A stretch of 64,000 nt of DNA, from positions 83,788 through 147,787 of the forward strand of contig JAHZKX010000064.1 in NCBI GenBank assembly GCA_022600195.1. Direction: 5' to 3'. Source of the DNA: Planctomycetota bacterium (lineage in GTDB: Bacteria > Planctomycetota > Planctomycetia > Planctomycetales > Planctomycetaceae). Under the pieces are notes generated by a model that was not told the origin of the DNA, did not search any database, and worked only from the letters and a program-made list of their open reading frames with translations. Made by a program: the position numbers and the translations under genes. Within the stretch, counting starts at the first letter, position 1. Every line of letters starts with the position of its first letter. Of this stretch, positions 52,966-63,263 are shown piece after piece.

Positions 52966-55569
52966 ATGATGCTTTGTCAGAACCGGATGACAGCCTGCTT
53001 TTTAGTTTTTCTGACATTGATTGTTGTACCAACAATTTCTGCAGCGGAGCAGGAAGAACCACAACCGGCCAAAGTGATAGCCGATTTTCTTAAACAAACG
53101 TGCGTCGAATGCCATAATCAGGAAACTTCCGAGGGTGGGCTCAACCTGACACGCGTTGTGTGGAAACCGGATCGTAAGGATGTTCGCCGGCAATGGATTC
53201 AGATTCATGACCGCATCGCTGCAGGCGAAATGCCTCCAGACAAGGCTGATCTGCCACAGGAGAAACGAGAGATGCTTCTCAATGTTCTCTCCACGGCCAT
53301 TCATGATTCAGACTTTGCCGAGGTATCCAAACAGGGCCGTGGACCAATGCGTCGGCTGACACGCCGTGAATACGAACAGAACCTGCGCGATCTTCTCGCA
53401 CTGCCTCATCTTGATATCCGTGACATGCTGCCGGCAGACCGGGAAAAACAACATTGTAATAAGGTCGCGGATTTTCTTGACATCTCCCGAATCCAGATGG
53501 ATGCTTATCTGAATTCCGCTGATGTCGCGCTACGCGAGGCGGTCGCTACAGGAATGCAACCACGTAAAGCTCAATATTCTCGGTTGCCAGCCACACGCAT
53601 GTTTCAAAGTGCAAACACGTACGGCGGTCGTGAGGCGATGTTCTACGCAAAACATTCACAAATGGTGCCACTGTCAGGCGCTGACCTGGCGCGGATGCGC
53701 AAAGAAAACAAACACGACCCCGAAATTGAACTGGCGATCTTCCGATCCGCTTCCTGGCCCTACTATGCCTATCCGGATGTGTTTAAGGCGATTGAACCTG
53801 GTGCTTATAAAATTCGTTTTTCTGCGCGCGCTGTCCGCCAGATGGGGGACTTCGGTTTGAGGCCGGCATGGAATTCAATCCCCATGAATTTTCGTGCCCG
53901 GAAACGCTCGGGACCCGACGTTTCAGGGGATGTTCGCGCCACAGGCGATACGCTTGATATTCAACCAGAGGTTGCAGTTTACGAAACCACTATTCGGCTG
54001 AAGAAAAATGAAACCTTTGAGTACAGTCTGCTGGGATTACCAGTTCCGCGAGCGATCAATCCTGTCAACGCACCGTTGTATTATGATTTCCCTCCCATGC
54101 CAGACGGTGGTCATCCAGGAATTGCGTTTCAATGGCTGGAAATCACAGGCCCCATCGATTCCAAAACGTGGCCCCCCTCTTCTCATAAAGTTTTATTTGA
54201 TCATCTTGCGATTCGCCCGGCGAGTCAGGGTTCTCTGGCTGTCGAACTCGTCTCTGAGCAACCAGAAAAAGACGCAGTACGACTGCTGCATCGGTTCATC
54301 CAACGAGCCCAGAGAAAACCAACGCCCCCAGATGTCATCAAGATTTATGAACGACTGGTCTTGAAGGAACTGAAAAATGGTACCCCGTTGGCCGAAGCCC
54401 TCTTAACCGGTTACAGCGCATATCTATGTTCCAGTCAGTTTTTATATCTGCCAGACCCTCAAGCTGATTCTCCCGACAGACACTATGCCATTGCCACCCG
54501 CCTGACTCACTTTCTTGGTAATACACGTCCCGATTCCCACCTGATGACACATGCAGAGAAAGGGGAACTGCTTGATGCACAGATATTACGAAAAGAAACT
54601 AACCGTCTGATTCAATCAAAGTCCTTTACGAACTTTATCACGAACTTCACAGATTACTGGTTGTCTTTGAAAGATGTCCGACGTGATGAACCCGACATTC
54701 GACTCTATCCGGAGTATCGCTTCGATGATTACCTGATAGAATCAATGGAGGCCGAAACACGTGCTTTTTTCAGGGCGATGATTCAAGAGAATTTACCAGT
54801 TTCCGTCCTGGTGGATGCTGATTTTTCTTTCGTCAATGATCGCCTTGCACGTCATTATGATCTCAAACCGATCAGTGGTTCGCGTTTGCAGCGTGTCAAG
54901 CTTCCTGATACCAGCCCCTACGGCGGATTGCTTACACAGGCAGCAATTATGAAAGTCACTGCCAACGGCACAACCACGTCACCCGTACTCCGCGGGGCCT
55001 GGATCATGGAACGTATCATGGGCAACCCGCCACCACCACCGCCTGCCTCGGTTCCCGCTGTCGAACCAGATATTCGCGGTGCCACCAGAATTCGAGAACA
55101 ATTAGCACGGCACACCAAAGATCCCATCTGTGCTTCTTGTCATGCGAGGTTCGACCCCGTGGGTTTCGCACTGGAAAACTTTGATATTATGGGAGCATGG
55201 CGAAATCGCTATCGCAGTCTTGCCAGTGGTCAAAAAGTGACTGGAATTGATCGCGCCGGCCACGCTTTTACTTACTATGTGGCGGGCTCCGTCGATGCCA
55301 GTGCACAACTACAAAATGGGAAGAAATTTAAGAACATTCAAGAGCTGAAAGAAATCCTGATATCAGATCCCAGGCAGCTTGCCCGTAATCTGTTGCATCA
55401 AATGACAGTTTATGCAACAGGAACACCGGTTCGTTTTTCAGACCGCCTGGTAATAGAAACCATTCTCGACCAATGCCAAGAAAAGGGATATCGAACGCGA
55501 GACCTGATTCATGCTTTGATTCAAAGCAGGATCTTCATTGGAAGTAAACGACAAGACTCTGGTATCTGA
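52966..55569 (+). CDS. Secreted DUF1592-family protein with cytochrome-c-like motifs (planctomycete type)
   Basis: From ATG 52966 the product is 867 residues with a signal peptide (FLVFLTLIVVPTISA). A haem-type CVECH motif lies at about 46-50. The body carries the DUF1587-1592-1588-1585 set: LTRREYEQNLRDLLAL, TRLTHFLGNTRPD, FVNDRLARHYDL, GLLTQAAIMKVTANGTTTSP and CASCHARFDPVGFALENFD near 722. These proteins are abundant in planctomycetes and pair with DUF1552 proteins; the reaction is unknown, though the haem motifs suggest electron transfer. It overlaps no gene and is followed by DUF1552. Confidence 0.9.
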   Translation: MMLCQNRMTACFLVFLTLIVVPTISAAEQEEPQPAKVIADFLKQTCVECHNQETSEGGLNLTRVVWKPDRKDVRRQWIQIHDRIAAGEMPPDKADLPQEKREMLLNVLSTAIHDSDFAEVSKQGRGPMRRLTRREYEQNLRDLLALPHLDIRDMLPADREKQHCNKVADFLDISRIQMDAYLNSADVALREAVATGMQPRKAQYSRLPATRMFQSANTYGGREAMFYAKHSQMVPLSGADLARMRKENKHDPEIELAIFRSASWPYYAYPDVFKAIEPGAYKIRFSARAVRQMGDFGLRPAWNSIPMNFRARKRSGPDVSGDVRATGDTLDIQPEVAVYETTIRLKKNETFEYSLLGLPVPRAINPVNAPLYYDFPPMPDGGHPGIAFQWLEITGPIDSKTWPPSSHKVLFDHLAIRPASQGSLAVELVSEQPEKDAVRLLHRFIQRAQRKPTPPDVIKIYERLVLKELKNGTPLAEALLTGYSAYLCSSQFLYLPDPQADSPDRHYAIATRLTHFLGNTRPDSHLMTHAEKGELLDAQILRKETNRLIQSKSFTNFITNFTDYWLSLKDVRRDEPDIRLYPEYRFDDYLIESMEAETRAFFRAMIQENLPVSVLVDADFSFVNDRLARHYDLKPISGSRLQRVKLPDTSPYGGLLTQAAIMKVTANGTTTSPVLRGAWIMERIMGNPPPPPPASVPAVEPDIRGATRIREQLARHTKDPICASCHARFDPVGFALENFDIMGAWRNRYRSLASGQKVTGIDRAGHAFTYYVAGSVDASAQLQNGKKFKNIQELKEILISDPRQLARNLLHQMTVYATGTPVRFSDRLVIETILDQCQEKGYRTRDLIHALIQSRIFIGSKRQDSGI

Positions 55570-55606
55570 TTCATCTATATTTATTGCTGGAACCTATGGG
55601 ATTTTC

Positions 55607-56923
55607 ATGACTTCAAAAGATAATCGACCACCATCAACAAAAACCATTTCCCGACGCCGATTTCTGCGAGGCGCAGGTGTGACACTGGCGCTTCCACTAT
55701 TGGAATGCATGGCGCAAAAGTCCGTCGTAACATCAAGTAAGATCTTGCAGCCAAAACGCATGCTGCTCATTTCCAATAACCTTGGTGTTTTACCAAAACC
55801 TTTTTTTCCTGAGACCACGGGAGCCGCTTATCGGCTTTCTCCCTACCTCAAAGAACTCAAGGAATTTACCAGTGATTTCACCGTATTCAGCGGACTCTCG
55901 CACCCGGCATGTGAGGGAGGACACTCCACCGAAAATTGTTTTCTAACCGGTGCCAGGCATCCCACGAGCAGTGGCTTTCGCAATACAATATCTCTCGACC
56001 AGTATGCTGCGGAACAACTTGGTCGGCAAACCCGTTTTCGCACACTGAACCTGGGTGTGAATATCGATAAAGCGAACCGCAGCCTCTCGTGGACCAGAGA
56101 CGGCGTGCTCCTCCCCGCTGAAGACAGTCCGGCAAGTATTTTCAAAAAGATGTTCATCCAGGGCAGCGCAGCCAAAATCAAACAACGTCTTCATCAACTG
56201 AAACGGCGTGGAAGTATCCTTGATGCCGTCTCTGAATCGGCGCAGCAGCTCAGCCAGAATCTGGGCCGGAATGATAAAGCACGTCTTGACCAGTATTTCA
56301 CATCGATTCGTGAACTCGAACAAAGACTGATTACGGCCGGAGAATGGGAACAGAACCCGAAACCCAAAACAGATCAATCAGCACCACAGGATATCGTAGA
56401 TCGGGCACTGCTGTTTGATAAGTTCGAGCAAATGCTCACGATGGCGATTCTGGCGCTGCAATCAGACTCCACCCGGATTGTTACTCTCATGGTAGATGCG
56501 TTCGCGACACCCGTCTTTCAATTAGAGGATAAAGTCAAAAGTACGACAGGTTACCATTCTCTCAGCCATCACGGCATGCGTGCCGACCATCTGACTCAAT
56601 TGGAAAAGGCGGATCGACGTCAAATGTCACTCTTATCACATTCGCTTAAAGTTCTCGCGAGTGTGCAAGATGAATCCAGTCGACTACTTGACAGCACAAT
56701 GGTCCTTTATGGCAGTAACATGGGTGATGCCAACACACACGACAACACCAATTTACCAATTCTGTTAGCGGGTGGCGGTTTCAAACATGGACAGCATCTG
56801 GCATTCGATCGCGAAAAAAACAAGCCACTTTGCAACCTGTATGTCAACATGCTGCAGAAACTCGGTGTTGAGTCTGATCGCTTCGGATCAAGTACTGGAA
56901 CCTTGACAGGACTAAAGTCGTGA
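55607..56923 (+). CDS. DUF1552 family protein with Tat signal
   Basis: From ATG 55607 the product is 438 residues. The Tat signal is SRRRFLRGAGVTLALPLLE. The body is the DUF1552 family, related to the DUF1501/alkaline-phosphatase-like superfamily: NLGVLPKPFFPETTG, GGHSTENCFLTGARH, TTGYHSLSHHGM and VLYGSNMGDANTHDNTNLPI with its Asn/His-rich putative metal site. An in-frame start at 55538 inside the previous gene was not used because the Tat signal must be near the N-terminus. DUF1552 and DUF1592-type genes are a standard planctomycete pair. Confidence 0.9.
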   Translation: MTSKDNRPPSTKTISRRRFLRGAGVTLALPLLECMAQKSVVTSSKILQPKRMLLISNNLGVLPKPFFPETTGAAYRLSPYLKELKEFTSDFTVFSGLSHPACEGGHSTENCFLTGARHPTSSGFRNTISLDQYAAEQLGRQTRFRTLNLGVNIDKANRSLSWTRDGVLLPAEDSPASIFKKMFIQGSAAKIKQRLHQLKRRGSILDAVSESAQQLSQNLGRNDKARLDQYFTSIRELEQRLITAGEWEQNPKPKTDQSAPQDIVDRALLFDKFEQMLTMAILALQSDSTRIVTLMVDAFATPVFQLEDKVKSTTGYHSLSHHGMRADHLTQLEKADRRQMSLLSHSLKVLASVQDESSRLLDSTMVLYGSNMGDANTHDNTNLPILLAGGGFKHGQHLAFDREKNKPLCNLYVNMLQKLGVESDRFGSSTGTLTGLKS

Positions 56924-57101
56924 ACCAAAACGATTTTCACCTGTAGTCACAAAACTCATCCTCAGGCAAGGATTTTCTGCATATCATGTCTGCGATGTTG
57001 TGAATCGCCCGTTCATGCACTAACATCAAATGATGAGAGATAAACCAGCTCCATGCTTGCGTTCTCACCTCTAAAGTCGATTTTGAATCAAGGGGAACAG
57101 A

Positions 57102-58085
57102 ATGGAAAAAGAAACAATTCCACGTCGAAGCTTTCTGAAAACAGGAGTTGCATTCACGGCTGGCGCGATCTCTGCGTGGCCATCGACATCGAGTGCGAAA
57201 ACAGAAAACAAGATCAAGTACATCGACATCCACACACATCTGGGAGCATTCTATCATGGTCAGGAACTGACTGCTGATTTGCTGATCCGTTTTATGGATG
57301 AACATGATGTCGAAAAATCCTGCGTTCTCCCCTTGATTTCACCAGAAGCGGCTCCTGTTCCACAACCTGTTTCGACTGCAATTGATGCATATAAAAAATA
57401 TCCGGATCGAATCATTCCGTTTTGCGTCGTCGATCCACGGGTCCTTAACGCACCACCACTGCGTACCGGCCATGTGGCAGGTGTGAAAGGACTGATTGGA
57501 ATACTCAAACGATACCAGGACGCCGGCTGTAAAGGCCTGGGCGAACACAAGACGGGAATGCTGTTCGACTCGACACAGAATATGTATCTCTACGAAGCCT
57601 GCACATCGGTCGGACTGCCAATCCTCTTTCACCTGGATGATATCCGCAATATCGACACACCCGGTCTTCCTCGATTGGAACGTGTTTTAAAAGCGTTTCC
57701 AAAGCTTCCTCTGATCGGCCATGCAGCCGGTTTTTGGGCATCGATTTCAGCAGACGCAACCAGAGAAGACTTTGGCCGCTACCCAAAGATTCCTTCGCCA
57801 GTCAAAACCGGTGGGGCACTTGATCTGCTGATGAGTAAATATAAAAATCTGTTTGGTGATCTCTCCGAACCGGGAGGTTATCGCGCCATTGCACGTGACC
57901 CCAAATTCGGGCGCGAGTTCATCATCCGTAACGCAGACCAGTTACTCTTCGGCACGGACGTCCTGATGCCCAACCAGAACATTCCTCACTTCAAATTATT
58001 CAAATCGCTTAACCTGCCTGAAGAGGTGCAACTTAAAGTCTATCGCGGAAACGCAATCAAATTACTGAAGCTTAAAACGTCTTAG
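57102..58085 (+). CDS. Tat-exported amidohydrolase-family TIM barrel protein
   Basis: The 327-residue protein has a Tat signal (PRRSFLKTGVAFTAGAISAW) and an amidohydrolase-2 type fold: IDIHTHLGAF supplies the HxH metal ligands, LIGHAAGFW a third His and FGTDVLMP the conserved Asp. Relatives decarboxylate or hydrolyse small organic acids; substrate is unknown. AAGGGG lies eight bases before the ATG. It follows the DUF1552 gene by about 180 bases. Confidence 0.88.
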   Translation: MEKETIPRRSFLKTGVAFTAGAISAWPSTSSAKTENKIKYIDIHTHLGAFYHGQELTADLLIRFMDEHDVEKSCVLPLISPEAAPVPQPVSTAIDAYKKYPDRIIPFCVVDPRVLNAPPLRTGHVAGVKGLIGILKRYQDAGCKGLGEHKTGMLFDSTQNMYLYEACTSVGLPILFHLDDIRNIDTPGLPRLERVLKAFPKLPLIGHAAGFWASISADATREDFGRYPKIPSPVKTGGALDLLMSKYKNLFGDLSEPGGYRAIARDPKFGREFIIRNADQLLFGTDVLMPNQNIPHFKLFKSLNLPEEVQLKVYRGNAIKLLKLKTS

Positions 58086-58101
58086 AAGTTGGCAGACTTC
58101 T
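58084..58101. terminator. Convergent hairpin between the amidohydrolase and DUF1501 genes
   Basis: AGAAGT (58084-58089) and ACTTCT (58096-58101) form a 6-bp stem with a 6-base loop, in the 20-base gap between two convergent stops. The following TTGATTT is only weakly T-rich. Confidence 0.4.
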
Positions 58102-58105
58102 TGAT

Positions 58106-59524
58106 TTACGCAAGAATTTCCTTCACGACATGCCCATGCACATCGGTCAAACGACGATCAATTCCTCCCGTGCGATAGGTCAGACGTTCGTGATCAATGC
58201 CCAGTAAATGCAGGATTGTGGCATGCAGATCGTAACAATAGGTCTTACCCTCCGCCGTCTGATATCCCAGATCATCGCTTTTTCCATGACTCACTCCCGC
58301 TTTGATTCCCGCCCCCGCCAGCCAGGTCACAAAAGTACCGCGATTGTGATCGCGTCCCAAACTTCCTTGAGCAAAGGGGGTCCGACCAAACTCGGTTGTC
58401 CAGACAACGAGCGTATCGTCTAGCAAACCGCGCGACTTTAAATCCCGAAATAATGCAACTATCGGCTGGTCAACACTTTTAGCCATGGGAGGCAACTGAT
58501 TTTGAATATTGCTGTGGTTGTCCCAGTTATTGACTGCTCCCTGTGGACCACTCCAGACTTGAACAAATCGCGTGCCGCGTTCCAGAAGGCGCCTTGCCAG
58601 CAAACAACGTCTGCCAAAGTCTTCAGTGATTTTCTCATTCAGTCCATAAGCAGCCTGTGTTTCTTTGGACTCTCTTGCTAAATCGAACGCTTCCGGCGCA
58701 CTCAGTTGCATTTTCGCAGCAAGTTCACCAGCAGCAATACGTGCTTCCAGTCTGGAATCATCGGGACGTTGTGCCGCATGCCGTTTGTTTAACTGCTGCA
58801 ACAGCGCAAACGTATCTTTATCGGCCTTCTTTTGCGCAAATGCATATTTCGAATCGGCAAACAGATTCGGAATTGGTGTTTTACTGGTTGCGTTGACCAG
58901 CGTGCCCTGATGTTTCGCTGGCAGGAAACCACAACTGAAATCTGCTTTTTGATTGTATGGTAGCCCGCGCGAATCCGGCAGCACAACGAAAGTTGGAAGA
59001 TCGTCCGCAATATTTCCCAGCGCATAAGAGATCCAGGAACCCATACTGGGAAAGCCGGGCAACATAAACCCGGTATTCATCATATAACTGGCTGGCCCAT
59101 GCACGTTGGTTTTCGTCGTCATGGCCATTAAAAAAGCCAATTCGTCAACGATCTTTGCCTGATGCGGAAAGACCGTACTGACCCAGCGTCCCGTCTCGCC
59201 ATGTTGCGCAAATTCAAAAGGACTTTTCATCACCGCACCCGGTGCAGCTGTAAAACCTTCGGGTTTTTCTTTGGGTCCCAACTTCTGGCCATGTAGTCGC
59301 ACCAACTCTGGCTTATAATCAAACGTGTCCATCGGACTGGCTCCACCGTTCATAAACAATTGAATGATGCGCCGCGCTTTGGGAGGATGATGTAAGCCTG
59401 ATTTCGATTTGTTCGCAGGTGCAGCGAATGCCTCATCCCCCAGCCAGGCTGCGAGTGCCGCTGCACCAAAGCCACCTCCTGACTGAGTTAGCATTTCACG
59501 CCGTGTTAATGGAAGATTCAACAT
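58106..59524 (-). CDS. DUF1501 family protein
   Basis: The 472-residue protein has an N-terminal leader (LTRREMLTQSGGGFGAAALA, twin-arginine-like) and the DUF1501 body: MNGGASPMDTFDYKP, LAFLMAMTTKTNVHGPASYM, GTRFVQVWSGPQGAVNNWDN and VVWTTEFGRTPFAQG, followed by DHNRGTFVTWLAGAGIKAG. This is an alkaline-phosphatase/sulfatase-superfamily fold without the sulfatase Cys motif. It follows the DUF1549/1553 gene by 14 bases, the standard planctomycete pair; the enzymatic role is not known. Confidence 0.92.
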   Translation of the reverse strand: MLNLPLTRREMLTQSGGGFGAAALAAWLGDEAFAAPANKSKSGLHHPPKARRIIQLFMNGGASPMDTFDYKPELVRLHGQKLGPKEKPEGFTAAPGAVMKSPFEFAQHGETGRWVSTVFPHQAKIVDELAFLMAMTTKTNVHGPASYMMNTGFMLPGFPSMGSWISYALGNIADDLPTFVVLPDSRGLPYNQKADFSCGFLPAKHQGTLVNATSKTPIPNLFADSKYAFAQKKADKDTFALLQQLNKRHAAQRPDDSRLEARIAAGELAAKMQLSAPEAFDLARESKETQAAYGLNEKITEDFGRRCLLARRLLERGTRFVQVWSGPQGAVNNWDNHSNIQNQLPPMAKSVDQPIVALFRDLKSRGLLDDTLVVWTTEFGRTPFAQGSLGRDHNRGTFVTWLAGAGIKAGVSHGKSDDLGYQTAEGKTYCYDLHATILHLLGIDHERLTYRTGGIDRRLTDVHGHVVKEILA

Positions 59525-59538
59525 CTAAGACATCCCCG

Positions 59539-62499
59539 TTACTCAACAAAAAGAAACTCATTCGTATTGAGAACCATCCTGCAAACTGTTTCCAAACCAT
59601 GTTCTTCCGCTAAATCCGTCATACTTTTTAATTCATCAGGAGTTGGTTCACGTAACCATGTCCATAACACTACCTGCCTAATTTGATCAGGTACTTTTGA
59701 TTCCACAGTACGTGCTCGTTTTGCTATTTTCTGTGCATGATGTAAAACAAATCGATTATTCAATAGTACCAGAGATTGCAAAGGCGATGCAGAAAATCCA
59801 CGTGTGGGTGATAATAAACCGAGATCCGGAAAATCGAGCGCATCCATCAAGGGGTCGGCGATTCCGCGCCAGACGACGCGATAGATACTGCGTCGATATG
59901 CCCCCGTGCTGTCCAGGTCAAACTTATCGTAGTGCAACATGGGTGTCACCTGGGCGCCCGGACTCGTCGTAAAATGTGAAATGCCAGGACCACCCATCTT
60001 TAAGTCGAGTAAACCACTGGCCTGCAAAACGGAGTCTCGGAAACTATCTGCATCCAGTCGTTGGCGTGACATGCGCGCCAGCAAGCGATTCTCAGGATCG
60101 CGTTTGACCAAATCGGCACGATAGGCCGATGATTGCCGATAAGTTTTACTGTTACAAATCAGACGATGCAAATGTTTCAATGATCCCTGATGATCGCGCA
60201 ATTCACAGGCCAGCCAATTGAGTAATTCAGGATGTGAAGGTGTGCCCCCCATCCGTCCGAAATCATTGGGTGTATCACAGAGACCTTTACCAAAGTGATA
60301 ATGCCACACTCGATTTGCGATACTCCGCCAGGTCAGTGGATTTCGTGGATCTGCCAGCCAATCGGCAAGCGCCGCCCGGCGGGCCGATTCTGGATGCGGC
60401 TTGGGCAACTCAAAACGGGCTGGCAAGGGAGACAAAGCCGTCAAAGCACCAGGGGCAACAACATCGCGCGGCTTTGCAAGATCCCCACGCACTAACAGCC
60501 GAATCTCGCGAGGCTGGGGATACTTTACCATACCTCGTTCGTTTGTCGCCTCAGATGCGGCCGCGTAAACTTTGACGTAAGGCGGTAATTTTTGCAGCTC
60601 CTGTTCCGCTCGATATTGTAGAACAGCAGCAGCAAGCAATGCCTGTTGCTCCGAAGTTCGTTTCGCTTGAGGCACATCGAGCACCACTTCCGCTTCTACT
60701 GGCAGTGCAATCACGTTCAACCGGGCAGCATCCGTCACCGCCAGTTTGAACCGCCCAATGATGTGACTTCCCCCGTGCAGTTGTTTCAGCGTTACAACGA
60801 GACGCGTCCCGGGATTAATCACTAACGGTGTCTTTAATTCAAAGACAGCATGATGCCCGACTCCAACTTTGGGATAAATCCCCCAGGCCGTCTTGAGATT
60901 CCCGTCAATGGCATGCTGAATCGTCCAGCCAGCCTGATTAAAATCAGCCGTTGCCTGACGAATCGGAATCACCTTTCCTTCTGTTGTATTGGCCGGGAAG
61001 ACGCGAAGTTCGAATTCTGTCAGATGCAAATTACCGTTGTGCGTTCGCCCCGGTCCTTTATGGGGCAATGAATCATCTGCCAACACATCCAGCCGAACCG
61101 CTGTGACTTTTGACAAAGTTGTGCTTGCGGTGACAACAATCGTTTCCTGCTCAGGTAATTTCCCACTCGAAAGAATCGAACCATCGGCTTTACGCTTCAG
61201 ATCGGCCCCGTTGGTTGAGAGAAACACATCAGAATTCAACGGTGCCCAATGCGGTTTTGACACACGGGTTTTCTCCCATTCCGCTACCATTTTTAAGTTT
61301 TCAGCAGTCAACAGCAGACTCGCGTTCTTTTGCAGTGCTGCTGCCTTGAGTGAATTCCAATGCCTGCGTTGTGCACTAACGGCTTGATCGATGTCGAAAG
61401 AGACGTCCCCTTTCCCAATACCGGCGAACACCGCCTGCAATGCAAAGTAGTCAGCCTGTGTGATGGGATCGAATTTATGTGTATGACAACGGGCACAGTT
61501 CGCTGTGGTACTGGCGAAGGCTCCCATTGTCTGCGTCACCAGATCATCCCGATCAAGATATTCGAACGACTTCGGTGCCGTGGCGGCTGCACTTCGATCG
61601 TAAGGACCTGCCCCCAGAAAACCGAGTGCTACCGTTAACTCGGACGACTTGGGAAAGAAATGATCAGCCGCCAGTTGTTCTCTGATAAACGTTGACCAGG
61701 GCGTATCCTGGTTGAATCGATCGATCACATAGTCACGGTAGCGCCACGCGTTGGGTCGATATTCATCATGTTCAAACCCATGTGAGTCTGCAAAATGAAC
61801 CGTATCGAGCCAGTGCCGCGCCCAGCGTTCTCCATAGCGAGGTGATTTCAACAGACGTTCCACCAGACTTTCATATGCATTGGGGCTTTTATCAGCCATA
61901 AATGCTGTGGTGTCTTTGACGGTCGGCATTAATCCATGTAAGTCATATGTTAAGCGCCGAATTAAAGTACGACGATCGGCCTCCGAAGATGGCTTTAAGT
62001 TCTCTGTTTGTAATCGTGCATGAAGAAACGCATCAACCGCGTTCTCTGATCCATCACCGGGAACATCAGGGCGTTTTAGCGGTTCTAACGACCACCAGTT
62101 TGTGTCGCCGTTTGCTTCCGGACCCGGTTTGGCAGTTCGCGGATCCAATGCACCATTTTTGACCCACCGCGTAAGGATGGCAATTTCTTTGTCAGAGAGT
62201 TTTTCTTCAGGCATCTGCAGATCGGGATCGGTATGCATCACCGCTTTGATCATCAGACTCGCCTCAGGATTGCCGGGAACAATCGCTGTACCACGACTAC
62301 CTCCCGTCTTCCAGCCACTCCGCCAATCCAGAGTCAGATCTCCTTCCATCACACCCGTTGCATGAGAATGACATTCGTAACAGTGTTGTTTCAAAATCGG
62401 TTCGACTGACTTGCTGAAAAATGTCTTTTCATCTGCAAAGAGAGAACCTGAGACGAAGAGCCAGACCAGCAGGCAAATCTCTATTCGAATCCATTTCAT
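59539..62499 (-). CDS. DUF1549/DUF1553 protein with PSCyt1 haem domain
   Basis: The 986-residue protein has a signal peptide (IEICLLVWLFVSGSLFA), a PSCyt1 domain with CYECH (about 40-44) and a MPEEKLSDKEI ligand segment, then DUF1549 (RRLTYDLHGLMP, YGERWARHWLDTVHFADSHG). It next has a beta-rich insert resembling a carbohydrate-binding jelly roll (about 440-610, WTIQHAIDGNLKTAWGIYP) and DUF1553 at the C-terminus (NRVWHYHFGKGLCDTPNDFG). It may bring haem-based electron transfer to DUF1501 on the outside of the cell. The ATG overlaps the IclR stop (ATGA), so it is translated with its regulator. Confidence 0.92.
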   Translation of the reverse strand: MKWIRIEICLLVWLFVSGSLFADEKTFFSKSVEPILKQHCYECHSHATGVMEGDLTLDWRSGWKTGGSRGTAIVPGNPEASLMIKAVMHTDPDLQMPEEKLSDKEIAILTRWVKNGALDPRTAKPGPEANGDTNWWSLEPLKRPDVPGDGSENAVDAFLHARLQTENLKPSSEADRRTLIRRLTYDLHGLMPTVKDTTAFMADKSPNAYESLVERLLKSPRYGERWARHWLDTVHFADSHGFEHDEYRPNAWRYRDYVIDRFNQDTPWSTFIREQLAADHFFPKSSELTVALGFLGAGPYDRSAAATAPKSFEYLDRDDLVTQTMGAFASTTANCARCHTHKFDPITQADYFALQAVFAGIGKGDVSFDIDQAVSAQRRHWNSLKAAALQKNASLLLTAENLKMVAEWEKTRVSKPHWAPLNSDVFLSTNGADLKRKADGSILSSGKLPEQETIVVTASTTLSKVTAVRLDVLADDSLPHKGPGRTHNGNLHLTEFELRVFPANTTEGKVIPIRQATADFNQAGWTIQHAIDGNLKTAWGIYPKVGVGHHAVFELKTPLVINPGTRLVVTLKQLHGGSHIIGRFKLAVTDAARLNVIALPVEAEVVLDVPQAKRTSEQQALLAAAVLQYRAEQELQKLPPYVKVYAAASEATNERGMVKYPQPREIRLLVRGDLAKPRDVVAPGALTALSPLPARFELPKPHPESARRAALADWLADPRNPLTWRSIANRVWHYHFGKGLCDTPNDFGRMGGTPSHPELLNWLACELRDHQGSLKHLHRLICNSKTYRQSSAYRADLVKRDPENRLLARMSRQRLDADSFRDSVLQASGLLDLKMGGPGISHFTTSPGAQVTPMLHYDKFDLDSTGAYRRSIYRVVWRGIADPLMDALDFPDLGLLSPTRGFSASPLQSLVLLNNRFVLHHAQKIAKRARTVESKVPDQIRQVVLWTWLREPTPDELKSMTDLAEEHGLETVCRMVLNTNEFLFVE

Positions 62500-63263
62500 C
62501 GACCCAGCCTCCCGGCGATCTTATCAGCACATTGCAAAACCTGTTTTCCCACGCTGGAGAACACACCTTTCGGCATGCGCTTCGAAGGAGCCGATACCCA
62601 GACGACAGCGATGAGATTCTCGTCGCATCCAGTGATCGGTGCAGCGACGCAATGAATCCCTTCATCCGCTTCAGCATAATCTGAAGCATATCGACAACTG
62701 CGAATCCGGTCACACTCCGCTAATAAAACCTTCGGATCTGTGATAGTACGTGATGTATCTGCAGTCAGCGGAATTCGATCGATGGTTGACGCGACCTCTT
62801 CTGAATTCTGAAATGCCAGAAGTGTTTTACCAGGCGCGTTGTTGTGCAAAGGAAAGCGCAGCCCGATATCCACGGCAATTCTGAGCGGATGCAGTCCGCT
62901 GACCTGTTCAATGATCACACCTTCATCACCAACGCGAATTCCAAGCTGCACAGTCTCCCGGGTAGCATCACGTAATTCACGCATGAACGGGAGTGCTTCT
63001 TCAACCAGACTCACATCGCCCACTTGTGGAAGTCCTAACGTCAGAAACTTGGTTGAGAGTCGAAAACGCTTCGTAAGTGGGTCACGTTCCAGATAATTGC
63101 GATCTGTCAGTGTATGCGTAATCCGAAAAACAGAATTCTTATTGAGCGAAAGCCGCGCCGCCAACTCGCTGATACCAAGCCCTTCTGGGACTTGATTCAA
63201 CAATTCCAGCACATCCAACCCCCGCTCCAACGCGGGAACACTCGTGGTAGCCACTTTCATCAA
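62496..63263 (-). CDS. IclR-family transcriptional regulator
   Basis: The 255-residue protein has an N-terminal winged helix (ALERGLDVLELLNQVPEGLG, AARLSLNKNSVFRITHTLTD) and the IclR effector domain (ETVQLGIRVGDEGVIIEQVS, LHNNAPGKTLLAF, GIHCVAAPITGCDENLIAVV). IclR proteins regulate carbon catabolism in response to small acids. Being in one operon with DUF1549/1553 and DUF1501 genes, it probably controls them. ATG 63260 is an alternative start. Confidence 0.94.
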   Translation of the reverse strand: MMKVATTSVPALERGLDVLELLNQVPEGLGISELAARLSLNKNSVFRITHTLTDRNYLERDPLTKRFRLSTKFLTLGLPQVGDVSLVEEALPFMRELRDATRETVQLGIRVGDEGVIIEQVSGLHPLRIAVDIGLRFPLHNNAPGKTLLAFQNSEEVASTIDRIPLTADTSRTITDPKVLLAECDRIRSCRYASDYAEADEGIHCVAAPITGCDENLIAVVWVSAPSKRMPKGVFSSVGKQVLQCADKIAGRLGR

